DNA of 64,000 nucleotides from Argopecten irradians (lineage: Eukaryota > Mollusca > Bivalvia > Pectinida > Pectinidae). Location of the stretch: assembly GCF_041381155.1 (NCBI RefSeq), contig NC_091134.1:55315944-55379943 (forward strand). Reading direction: 5' to 3'. Shown here in pieces: positions 11,701-21,884 of the stretch (its first letter is position 1; every line of letters begins with the position of its first letter). The notes below the pieces were generated by a model. That model saw nothing but the letters and a program-made list of their open reading frames with translations. It searched no databases and was not told where the DNA came from. A program made the position numbers and the translations under genes.

Positions 11701-14700
11701 CTTTAGTTTATATATGGAAAACCCATTTTTGAGCAATATTTGGTCATTTGTAATAGGAAATGAGTCAAATGTTGTCCGAATTATCAGTATGAGATGACTA
11801 TTGAATCATATAAACAAATTTTCCTTGACTGACCTCCACGGGCCTTAGGGGCGGGGTCAAATAGGCTCAAACTTCAAAAATCCTCTTCTGAAATGGTAGA
11901 ATCATATACTTTTCATACATGGAAAGGTCTAAATGTCCGTTACAAAAGTTGTGAATTATATGTCCCTGGGGTCGCACGTTTCCCCCCTGGAAGGGGGTCA
12001 AGGTTAATATAGTTTATATAGGGAAAACACATTTATGAGCATTTTTTGCTCAATTTTGATAGGATATGAGTCAAACTTGGTTAGAATTATTAGTCTGAGA
12101 TAGCATTTTAATGTCATATCCATATTGGTCCAGGCCGAACCCCTGGGGGCAGAGGGGCGGGGCCAAAAAAGGTCAAATAGACTCAAACTTCAAAAATCCT
12201 CTTCTGAAATGGTAGAATCATATACTTTTCATACATGGAAAGGTCTAAATGTCCGTTACAAAAGTTGTGAATTATATGTCCCTGGGGTCACACGTTTCCC
12301 CCCCTGGGAGGGGGTCAAGTTTAATAAAGTTTATATAGAGAAAACTCATGTATGAGCATGTTTTGCTCAATTTTGATAGGATATGAGTCAAACTTGGTTA
12401 GAATTATTAGTCTGAGGTAGCATTTTAATGTCATATCCATATTGGTCCTGGCCGACCCCCTGGGGGCCAAAAGGGGTCAAATAGGCTAAAACTTCAGAAA
12501 TCTTCTTCTAAAATTCCGGAAATGGTAGAATCAAATACTCTTTATAGATGGAAAGGTCTTCAGGTGTTTTATAAAAACTGTGAATTATATGACTGACCCT
12601 GGGGTCTAACGTTTCCCCCTGGGGAGGCGGTCAAGTTTACTTTAGTTTATATAAGAAAAACACATTTATGAAAATTATTTGCTCAATTTTTATAGGAAAT
12701 GAGTCAAACTTGATTAGAATAATTAGCCTGCAATATAGCATTTTAACCTCCATATCGGTCCTCGCTGAACCCCTGGGGGACCAGAGGGGCGGGGCCAAAC
12801 AGGGTCAAAATGTCAAAAAATCTTCTTCTGAGTTCACAGGTTCGATGGAAGCAAATACTCTTCATAGATTAAAAAGTCAAATTTATAAAATCACTGACCG
12901 AATTCAAGGGCCAGTATATTAGTGTTTATATGTCTTTGTTTCATTCTAAACGAACTCAGGTAACCGTTAAGACCCATGGGCCTCTTGTATGCTACACACT
13001 GTTTGACATGCCTAAGCTGTCATTAAATGTGGTTTTCATCGGTGAAGAAACAACAAGTGCATTTTCTTTAATATTGAATATGAATGAGTCGAGCCAGTGC
13101 GTTTTCTATGTTATTGAATATAAATGAGTCATCAAAGTTATCGAAGCATCGTTATAATTAAAACGTTGTTATGAAGTTATTAAAATCCCATTATGTTTTT
13201 ACAATACATCTGTATTTTAATTGTAAAACAAAAATCCAATTTTTGTCAAATGATAGAGCTGATGACCTTATGGCAATATTAGTTAATTAAAAATTCAGTA
13301 CTTGATCAACTTTGTAATAAACAAGAAGGAATACCGGTTTAAGCTGTTAAATCGAATAAATTGGAATATAATGTATATTCTTTTCCCATTGCTTTTGCCT
13401 GGTGATCATCCGGGTACGTATGTACAGGCACATAGGATACGTTTAGATAAGGACCTTTAGGTGTTATAATATTTTTAAAGTGCATTTTTGTTAAACAATG
13501 AGAATATTTGAACAAAACTAACTTAATTTCATAAAGAATATCTATGCTTAGTTGGTAGAATATTCAGCAAAACTGTAATGATACTTTAATAATTGAATTA
13601 TGGCTTTGTTTTTCTGCACTATTGAATTTTAAAAAAAAATATTTGGTATTGTTATACCTCTACGTTGCATGTAGTAAAAAAAGTCCAATATTTCTACTAT
13701 GTTTACTATTTAAGCATTGATGTCACTATCTTTTAATTTGATCGGGGTATGAAAAAAAAATTGTTTGCAAACTGTGTGAATCCGCGTAGCGGATTCTCAC
13801 AAAAGTTTGCAAACAATTTTTCTTTACATAACCCGATAAAGTTAAAAAAACAGTGACACCACTACTTATAATTAATTTTATACCCTATTTGATAAAATGA
13901 AGTATGTTAAAATATAACATTATAGTGGTTTTTCAAGTGACTCTTTTTTCCGAATCAATACGCAACGTCAATGTCTCTATTGTGACGTCACGATAACGTC
14001 GGAGTTTCGTGCCATTCTCGGATTTTTTTTATAGTGGTATGCAAAAAAAAATATTGGCCAATCAGGAAGCCAGATTTGGTATGAAAACAAAGAAAAATTA
14101 ATTATTCTGTAGTAAAAAGAGTCCAATATTTCTACTATATTTACTATTCTGTAGTAAAAAGAGTCCAATATTTCTACTATATTTACTATTCTGTAGTAAA
14201 AAGAGTCCAATATTTCTACTATGTTTACTATTCTGTAGTAAAAAGAGTCCAATATTTCTACTATGTTTACTATTCTGTAGTAAAAAGAGTCCAATATTTC
14301 TTCTATATTTACTATACTGTAGTAAAAAGAGTTCAATATTTCTACTATATTTACTATTCTGTAGTAAAAAGAGTCCAATATTTCTACTATATTTACTATT
14401 CTGTAGTAAAAGGAATCCAATATTTCCACTATATTTACTATTCTGTAGTAAAAAGAGTTCAATGTTTCTACTATATTTACTATTCTGTAGTAAATAAGAG
14501 TCCAGAATTTCATGTTTGCGACCGAAAAATATTGACCGGTCACTATCGAAAATTTTTAAAACTGAACTGTCAGACTTATACATCAATTGGGTCATCTATT
14601 TCAAAATAACACGTTGGCCTCAAACTCAGTCAATTAATGTTTAATAGTTAATCTTACAAAGGTTTTAAAGCAGCAAACACTTCTAGATCCAAAGTAAAAA

Positions 14701-17700
14701 AAAAATATATAGATATATATATGTAAAAAAATAAAAGTCAACGACTTTCCTCTTGTACATTCACCATTTCATGATGGCTCTTCAGTAATATGTTTATTTT
14801 TCAAAGAACAAATTAATGACGTCACAAATAACGTGACGTCACAAAGTACACACGTTTAAATAACAATAATATGAAGTTGCGCCATTTTCTATTATGGCCT
14901 ATTGAGAGTTGGTTTTAATATTTTTATAAGCTGATTCTCTTTGTTTTCCAACAAAACAGTGTCTGAAGAATGTAATTGATATAAAGGTATAACATTAAAT
15001 TGATCACCTGCACAACCATGTATATTTTTATTGACATTCAAATTACGTAGAGAATCCGTTCTTGTTTTGGTCGATGTTAAAATTACCACAACGAGAACAA
15101 ATTAAAGCATATATCACACACTTCGATTAGCAATTCATGTTTGCTTTTACAGTAAAATGCAAGCCATTTTAAACACATATGTACTACATTCAATAATAAT
15201 TGGACATGTACCGCATCTAGGTGTCTTACATTTCGACACCACGGGGTCAGCAATAGAGTTATTAAACTTGGAACTTGTTAACATTTGTTTTAAATTTTTA
15301 GGTTGTCTTTTAATTTGCAAAATTGTATGGTTTTCAAAAATCTTTCTCATACGAGCACTTCTTTGCATCAACTCATAACATTTATTTTTAATCACAGGAA
15401 AAATATTGAAATTTCTTGGGTTGAAAGTAGAAACAAAAGGAATCAAAGCCGTATTAACTTTATGTTCATGTATACGGGATGTATATATATATATATATAT
15501 ATATATTAAGATACGAAATTAATGAAATAAAAATAAAATATTCATATTTCATTTGCAATTGTATTTCTATGAACGAATTGGATTTGGATATTCATGTATA
15601 TAATTACAATATGAATCATGTAATCAAATCATATTGTTTAGTTGATGTTTGTTTATGTTGGATGACAGAAGGTTAGCTATTCGTGACAGTGGAAGTACAT
15701 CGTGTATTTCTTTACAGGACAGACATTTCTTCAGAAAGTGCCATAAAAGCATAGCTGAAAGAAACAGCACCACAACATTGCGAGTTCTTTATTACCCAGC
15801 TCTGTCGTCTGACGCAGGTAGGGCCTGTTTGTCGAGCTGATACTTAGTAAACATAAATGAGTTTGAAATGTCCTGTAATTATGATTTTCCAAAACATTAT
15901 TTTATTTTGCTTCCATCTCTTCTTCAGCAGTTGTGTTTTTAGGTCATCTGACCCGAAGGGTCAGGATGACCTATAGTCATCGTGATTTGTCCGTCGTCGT
16001 CCGCCGTCCGCCGTCCGCCGTGCGTAAACTTTTTCCGCCGTGCGCCGTCCGTCGTGCGTAAACTTTTTCCTTTAAAACGCTACTCTTCCTTAACCGCTAG
16101 GCGGATGTCATCCATATTTGGTGTGAAACATTATTGGGGAAGGACAATCATATTTTGTATAAATGAGCTTGGTCCGACATCTAGGGGCTGAGGGGTGGAG
16201 CCCCAAAAGGGCGAATTTTCTTATTTTAAGCTTTAAAATCCTACTCCTCCTTCATCCTTGGATGGATTTCATCCATATTTGGTGTGAAACATCATTTGAG
16301 ATGGACAATCATATTTTATATAAATGAGCCTGGTCCGACCCCTAGGGGCTGAGGGGTGGGGCCCCAAAAAGGCAAATTTTCTTAATTTTAGCTTTAAAAT
16401 CCTACTCCTCCTTCATCCTTGGATGGATTTCATCTATATTCAGTGTAAAACATTATTGGGGAAGGATAATCATATTTTGTATAAATGAGCTTGGTCAGAC
16501 ATCTAGGGGCTGAGGGGTGGAGCCCCAAAAGGGCGAATTTTCTTATTTTAAGCTTTAAAATCCTACTCCTCCTTCATCCTTGGATGGATTTCATCGATAT
16601 TTGGCATGAAACATCATTAAGGACGGACAATCATATTTTATATAAATGAGCGTGGTCCAACCCCTAGAGGCTGAGGGGTGGGGCCCCCAAAGGGCAAATT
16701 TTCTTAATTTTAGCTTTAAATTCCTACTCCTCCTTCATCCTTGGATGGATTTCATCTATATTCAGTGTAAAACATTATTGGGGAAGGATAATCATATTTG
16801 ATGTAAATAAGTGGTCCAACCCCTAGGGGCTGAGGGGTGGGGTCCCAAATGGGCAAATTTTCTTAATTTTAGCTTTAAAATCCTACTCCTCCTTCATCCT
16901 TGGATGGATTTCATCCATATTTGGTGTGAAACATCATTGGGGACGGACAATCATATTTTATATAAATGAGCGTGGTCCAACCCCTAGAGGCTGAGGGGTG
17001 GGGCCCCCAAAGGGCAAATTTTCTTAATTTTAGCTTTAAATTCCTACTCCTCCTTCATCCTTGGATGGATTTCATCTATATTCAGTGTAAAACATTATTG
17101 GGGAAGGATATTCATATTTGATGTAAATAAGTGGTCCAACCCCTAGGGGCTGAGGGGTGGGGTCCCAAATGGGCAAATTTTCTTAATTTTAGCTTTAAAA
17201 TCCTACTCCTCCTTCATCCTTGGATGGATTTCATCCATATTTGATGTGAAACATCATTGGGGACGGACAATCATATTTAATATATATGAGCGTGGTCCAA
17301 CCCCTAGGGGCTGAGGGGTGGGGTCCCAAATGGGCAAATTTTCTTAATTTTAGCTTTAAAATCCTTCTCCTCCTTCATCCTTGGATGGATTTCATCCATA
17401 TTTGGTGTCAAACATCATTGGGGAAGGACAATCATATTATAAATGAGCCTGGTCCGACCCCTAGGGGCTGAGGGGTGGGGCCCAAAATGGGGTTATTTTC
17501 TTAATCTTAGCTTTAAAATCCTACTCCTCCTCCATCCTTGGATGAATATTATCCATATTTGGTGTGAAACATCATTGGGGAAACACAATTATATTTTATA
17601 TAAATGAGTCTGGTCTGAACCCTAGGAACTGAGGGGTGGGGCCCCAAAAGGGCAAATTTTCTTATTTATAGCTGGCCCACTTCCTGTTTTAAGGTTTCAG

Positions 17701-20700
17701 TCTCCGATCTCAATGAAAATTGGTGTATATGGGTTTTAATTGATGCCGAACAACATGCAAACATTTTCGTAAAGATTTTGATATTCCAAGATGGCCGCTG
17801 GCCCACTTCCTGTTTTAAGGTTTCAGTCTCAGATCGCAATGAAAATTGGTCTATAGGGGTTTTATTTGATGCCGAACAGCATGCAAACATTTTCGTAAAG
17901 ATTTTCGTATTCGAAGATGGCCGCTGGCCCACTTCCTGTTTTAAGGATTCAGTCTCCGATCTCAATGAAAATTGGTCTATAGGGGTTTTATTTGATGCCA
18001 AACAAGATGCAAACATTTTTTTGTAAAGATTTTGGTATTCCAAGATGGCCGTTGGCCAACTTCCTGTTTTAAGGTTTCAGTCTCCGATCTCAATGAAAAT
18101 TGGTGTGTAGGGGTTTTAATTGATGCCGAACAACATGCAAACATTTTCGTAAAGATTTTGGTATTCCAAGATGGCCGCTGGCCCACTTCCTGTTTTAAGG
18201 TTTCAGTCTCCGATCTCAATGAAAATTGGTCTGTAGGGGTTTTAATTGATGCCGAACAACATGCAAACATTTTCGTGAAGATTTTGGTATTCCAAGATGG
18301 CCGTTGGCCCACATCCTGTTTTAAGGTTTTAGTCTTCGATCTCAATGAAAAATGGTCTGTAGGGGTTTTAATTGATGCCGAACAACATGCAAACATTTTC
18401 GTAAAGATTTTGGTATTCCAAGATGGCCGCTGGCCCACTTCCTGTTTTAAGGATTCAGTCTCCAATCTCAATGAAAATTGGTCTATAGTGGTTTTAATTC
18501 ATTCAGAATGGGGAACTTTAGGTAAGGACAATCATATTTTATAAAGGACCGAGGTAAGACCCATGGGGATAGTATGACCGAGGTCCAAAATGGGATCTTT
18601 GCTGAAATTTGGCTTTAAAATCTGACTCCTCCTTATATTAATCCTTGAATGGGTTTCGACCATATTTGGATGAAGGGCTACCAAGTTTGTTCAACAAATG
18701 ACATTTACCTTTTTCAGAAACTTACATATTCAACTAAGGAGTTCCTTGTATTGTTTATATTAATCGTTAACCAATACTTTAAACTGTGACTTTGTTGTTT
18801 TGTGCCATGAGTCAGATGACCGTTAAGGCCCATGGGCCTCTTGTTTGGTTAACACGTTCATTTGTCTTTAATCATTCATGAACAAATATTGTAGTGTAAT
18901 TATTCTGAAATGAGATATATAAATAATATCAAAGAATGAATTAACAATTTATGTAAACATGTATTGGTAAATATGAAGGAAAATCAAAAGACTTTGCGGG
19001 AAAACGTAATGAATATAAAAATTAAAGTACATGTATATAGAATTTATGATGCATATTCAAATATTCCTTTCAGAAATGAAAGCGAACCAGATACGATGTG
19101 GAGAACACTCAGACTTCGGTTCTCTCACACTGTTATTTCAGGACGACGTTGGGGGTCTAGAGGTAGGTATCTCCCTTACACTGTTGTTTTAGGATGACGT
19201 TATACCATGCAATATTTTTAAAAGACAATTGAGATATCTGTAAATTATGTTATCTAGTCTGTAGCTGCAAAGTATTGGGATCGAGGAAAGAATAACGTAC
19301 ATTAAACTGGTCTAAAAGATGACATGTGTAGAAAATAAATTTAGATTTTGTATTTTACTTCTCCAATCTTCGTGAATATAACAAAAGTATATCGTGTTCG
19401 ATAAAATATTACATACATCAATATATTACCGTTACAATGGTAGATTTCTCTTTTACTACGGTAAGTTATCGTGTCTGTAGTAGAACGTGAGACAGAACAT
19501 TTTTAATAAAAAGGTCAGAGACCTCTCACAAACACGACAAGATCTAAACGGTATTTATGTAGAGAGTAGCGAAATATACATACCGATAACATCCCAATAA
19601 TCTCTGTCAACTCTTTCCACATAAATGTTATGATTGATTATCAGGTACGCACTACGGAGGGTGAGTATATCTCAGCCTCTCCGATACCTGGAACAATTCT
19701 CATCAATATCGGGGATATGATGCAGAGATGGACTTCTGACAAATTACTCGCCACAGTAAGTTCATGACTTCTTATTTCTTTCTCAAATTCATATGGATAA
19801 TGCAACAAAAGACGTAGGTATACGTAACAAAAATTGCAACATAATAAAGCATTGTTTATCCTGTCACTGGCAATTGACGTTATTATGTATACTCAATCGG
19901 ATTGGCATTTACATGTAGTCCTATGATTGGTTGGTTGGTAATACTTAATGTCCTATTGGCTAGATAAGGTCACACTATACTGACACGGGTAAAGCAGTCG
20001 TCCCACTCTCTTTCTGCTTAGCGGAAACTAACACTTCTGTAGAATATGGTGTTTCTCGGCTAGGGAAAGACACCCAGAGTGTTCCTCGAAGAAGAGACGA
20101 ACGCTCAACGCGAGGATAAAAGTGAGGCGGTGTTAAGGGATGCGTTAGGAAGAAGAGAAAAGATTAGATAAAAAATTAGTCGCCTTACGATTATGCAGTG
20201 GGGACATCAGTATTAATTCTAACGCCGTACCTGTATGGCCGTTACTTAGAAGATTGTGTGAGGTTAATGTTACCCTAGTCATAGGGCTGTTATTATCATA
20301 TCAAAATTTTACTTATTGTACTTTCAGATGACAAAGGAGTATATGCACTAAGGGTCGATTTTGGCCCCAATGCCCAATCCCTTTTTAACTTTATATAAAT
20401 GAAAAGTGTATAGTAAGAACAAACAGATTCAGTAAAAATTGACATGCTTATTTGTATTTACAAATCAAGAATGTCATAATACAGAGGCAGATAACAGGGC
20501 ATTTCACATTTTGCCGTTTGAAAAGACCTATCCTTGTGATATTTCAGTCAGGTCAGAGATTTCATTATAACTGGGGTTTTATTTTCAGAAACACAGAGTA
20601 TTGATTCCGGAAGATGAGATCAAGAAAAGAAAGAGTCGTCAATCAATAGCTTTCTTTGTCGTACCGGACAATGATGTGATGATCCAGAGTTTGGACAAAT

Positions 20701-20765
20701 CTGCTAAATACGAACCTATCTCAAGCTTACAGTTCCTACAACAAAGACTGGCGTCATCTTACTGA
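8720..20765 (+). CDS. Isopenicillin-N-synthase-like 2OG-Fe(II) oxygenase, gene 2
   Basis: Complete gene, 312 codons plus stop, in eight coding exons: 8720-8884, 9002-9120, 9832-9898, 10106-10216, 15718-15817, 19074-19162, 19645-19755, 20589-20765 (TGA 20763-20765). The start ATG follows an acceptor at 8708-8709, implying a 5'UTR intron. The N-terminal half (MTSVPVVDILGYG..., GFCYIRNHGIP) fits the DIOX_N domain. The catalytic domain has H199-S-D201 (GEHSDFGSL), distal H256 and R271-Q-S273, all intact, so an active Fe(II)/2OG enzyme is likely. The usual NYYPP motif is LYYPA (L178, A182), unlike gene 3. Introns 4 and 5 are swollen by two tandem-repeat transposons and a Penelope fragment; the last intron holds an antisense retroposon. 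Possible poly(A) signals lie at 20877 and 21003. Substrate not known; related enzymes include IPNS, ACC oxidase and many fungal and plant oxidases. Confidence 0.9.
8925..8985 (+). repeat. GAT/GAC-rich simple repeat
   Basis: An imperfect GATGAC/ACGACG tract fills most of the short first coding intron of gene 2 (8885-9001), just before the acceptor of coding exon 2. Confidence 0.6.
9340..9745 (+). other. Intron 2 block shared by genes 2 and 3
   Basis: This non-coding block in intron 2 (9121-9831) aligns with 29490-29880 in the same intron of gene 3. Shared words in the same order include CTTATAA.CATTAGTTA, TTGTTTTTATGCCT, TGATTTTT..AGTACTGC, TGTAAAATTAAAA and GATTCGTG.G.ATGAAAA. It is either ancestral intron sequence surviving since the duplication or a conserved regulatory block. 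Confidence 0.65.
10688..12988 (+). mobile_element. Tandem-repeat-carrying transposon 1 (about 310-bp repeat)
   Basis: Begins AGGTCACTTGAGACC and ends GTTAAGACCCATGGGCCTCTTG, the same kinds of ends as the element at 15941-18844. The interior is about seven imperfect copies of a roughly 310-bp unit (anchors GGTCAAATAGGCT near 11224, 11535, 11855, 12170, 12475; CCCTGGGG..CCAAA words between). Small open frames within it are repeat by-products. It lies in intron 4 of gene 2. The architecture resembles non-autonomous elements with internal satellite repeats (oyster pearl-type or Helitron-like); the class is not proven. Confidence 0.65.
13757..13822. repeat. Hairpin of the TTTGCAAACAA family
   Basis: TTGTTTGCAAAC pairs with GTTTGCAAACAA, with an inner pair TGTGAATCCGCG/CGGATTCTCACA around the centre. 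Same family as 7401-7473. It lies beside a single copy of the 42-bp minisatellite unit (about 13670-13720). Confidence 0.6.
14003..14092 (-). repeat. Dispersed repeat, inverted partner of 24794-24875
   Basis: The sequence from GCCATTCTCG to ATGAAAACAAAG is the reverse complement of about 24794-24875 (shared words GGCATTCTGATTGGCC-like and CATACCACTAT). It belongs to the repeat family that also fills 42.5-46.1 kb. Confidence 0.5.
14105..14500. repeat. 42-bp minisatellite
   Basis: About nine to ten copies of a 42-bp unit (TTCTGTAGTAAAAAGAGTCC plus ATATTTCTACTATATTTACTA). 42 is a multiple of three, so two antisense frames stay open with 14-residue repeats; these are not credited as genes. A single related unit lies near 13670-13720. 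In intron 4 of gene 2. Confidence 0.85.
14892..15446 (-). pseudogene. Degenerate Penelope-like element (RT tail plus GIY-YIG region)
   Basis: Antisense frames preserve the signature of the C-terminal part of a Penelope-like retroelement. Reading down from 15446: FVSTFNPRNFN, then KRQPKNLKQMLTSSKF, then VSKCKTPRCGTCPII, which resembles the linker after the reverse transcriptase. After stops near 15150-15110, VIYALICSRCGNF resembles the start of a GIY-YIG endonuclease, whose YIG-equivalent is decayed to NID. A frame shift then leads to TKTRTDSLRNLNVNKNIHGC and LLENKENQLIKILKPTLN. The stops and shift mean it is dead. It sits antisense in intron 4 of gene 2. The family assignment rests on remembered motif patterns. 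Confidence 0.65.
15480..15507. repeat. AT dinucleotide microsatellite
   Basis: About 13 TA/AT repeats in intron 4 of gene 2, next to the Penelope remnant. Confidence 0.85.
16200..17665 (+). repeat. Satellite block of about 160-bp units inside transposon 2
   Basis: About nine imperfect copies. Anchors are CTTCATCCTTGGATGGATTTC, occurring roughly every 150-165 bp from 16248, and CCCTAGGGGCTGAGGGGTGG. Copies alternate between at least two subtypes (TATTTGGTGTGAAACATCA versus TATTCAGTGTAAAACATTA), pointing to higher-order amplification. Confidence 0.8.
17667..18490 (+). repeat. 126-bp satellite block inside transposon 2
   Basis: Seven copies; the anchor GCCCACTTCC (variants) is at 17675, 17801, 17927, 18055, 18181, 18307 and 18433, giving a period of 126 bp (one of 128). 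The unit equals 42 codons, so long frames stay open on both strands. They are not treated as genes because they have no non-repeat domain and start and end inside the transposon. Confidence 0.85.
19975..20240 (-). mobile_element. Retroposon copy, antisense (same family as 35647-36199)
   Basis: The reverse complement matches the retroposon in the gene 3 intron: shared words include GGCGTTAGAATT, GCGACTAA, CACCGCCTCACTTTT, GCGTTGAGCGTTCG, GAGTGGGACGACTG and GTCAGTATA. It lacks the CAAA tail and is probably truncated. In the last intron of gene 2. Confidence 0.65.
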
Positions 20766-21194
20766 TATCGGCATAAGACTTTGTAATAACTAACTGGTAT
20801 AGCTTTTTTCAGTGAAATATTCTATATAAAGATGTCATCCAGCCATGCAACGTATTGAAAAATCAAAGCTTTTGAAAATAAAAAGGTTCCGTTTCACATA
20901 AGTTGAATATTGAGGTTGGTCGTTATTATGTTACTGAGCGTTGTTTAGAATATCTACATCATGCAATAGTGATGGCATTGAGGATGAATATCCTTAAATG
21001 CGAATAAAATATTATGATGTTATATTGTACTAATAACAGTATGTTTTAATTTTTACGATTAACGAGGAATGTGAATATAAAAGTATACAAAACTTTGTAA
21101 CAAAAGGTGGGATGGTTGACTTTTAATATATTGTCTATAAGATGTTTTCCACTTTTTGCTATTATCATAATTGGCTGATGTTGATGAAATTGTG
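20766..21194. other. 3' flank of gene 2
   Basis: Two AATAAA motifs (20877-20882, 21003-21008) are candidates for transcript ends. No coding sequence seen. Confidence 0.45.
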
Positions 21195-21590
21195 TCGGGT
21201 TACATAAAATTTACACGGGCGACATTATCATTATACCCTCATAATCTCAACAAAATAAAATTGCATTTCTTTTATTTACAGTTTTTCACGTAAGTGAATA
21301 CTAATTATTCTCGCGGCAGTTTTATATTTTTTTATTAAAATACCCATATTTTTTCTATCCCGTCATTGTTAACGAATTCGATTGACCAGCTAATTGAGAT
21401 CGAGTCATTCATATGTTCCCACCAAAAGTGGGGTCATGACCTCACATTGCTACGCCATCGACTATTCCCGTAACAATAGAATCGCCGCACGTGTTGTGCT
21501 ATCATTATACACTGATAATGATAATACTAGAAAGTATGGTTATTAAGTCCATGTCAGTGCAAACTGTAAATATAAAGTAACATTATATTA
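21195..21590 (-). mobile_element. Dispersed element, copy B (inverted relative to 5797-6250)
   Basis: The reverse complement aligns along most of its length with 5797-6250, including the half-palindrome GGGTTACATAAAATTTACACG and the TTTGCACTGACATGGA end. The second arm of the palindrome is missing here. Copies A and B flank gene 2 in opposite orientation. Confidence 0.6.
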
Positions 21591-21884
21591 ATAGTTTAAG
21601 CATATTGATGCGAGATGTTAGAATGAACATAAAATAATATACGAAAATTATAATGTTAAAATAGTGTATACATGTGTCTAAATGTCATGAAAAATATTTG
21701 AAAACACTAGTTTAATATAAAATTGGAATGCTAGATGAATGTGATATGATCATGTGATGAGAATGTTTTGGTGTGAGAATAAAAGGCAAATTTTATTTGA
21801 TGGTATACAATATGATATTTTCCTGATTAATATATTAGTAATTGAATTGATTGAGAAGTATTGATAGTAATCATGTGTAAGGTG

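Larger units (their letters stand above)
15941..18844 (+). mobile_element. Tandem-repeat-carrying transposon 2
   Basis: The left end is a hairpin, AGGTCATCTGACCC-GAA-GGGTCAGGATGACCT. A CCGTCGTCCGCCGTCCG-type tract (15990-16060) follows, then two different satellite blocks (separate entries). The right end is GTTAAGGCCCATGGGCCTCTTG with the palindrome GGCCCATGGGCC. The ends match those of transposon 1 in the preceding intron. No transposase or Rep/helicase frame is visible, so it is non-autonomous. Located in intron 5 of gene 2. Confidence 0.7.

Noticed and set aside
13977..14595. Antisense frames of 165-188 codons with 14-residue repeats
   Set aside because: By-product of the 42-bp minisatellite inside a gene 2 intron.
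17666..18544. Frames of 82-170 codons on both strands with 42-residue repeats
   Set aside because: The 126-bp satellite is in phase by arithmetic; frames exist on both strands at once and stay inside a transposon.
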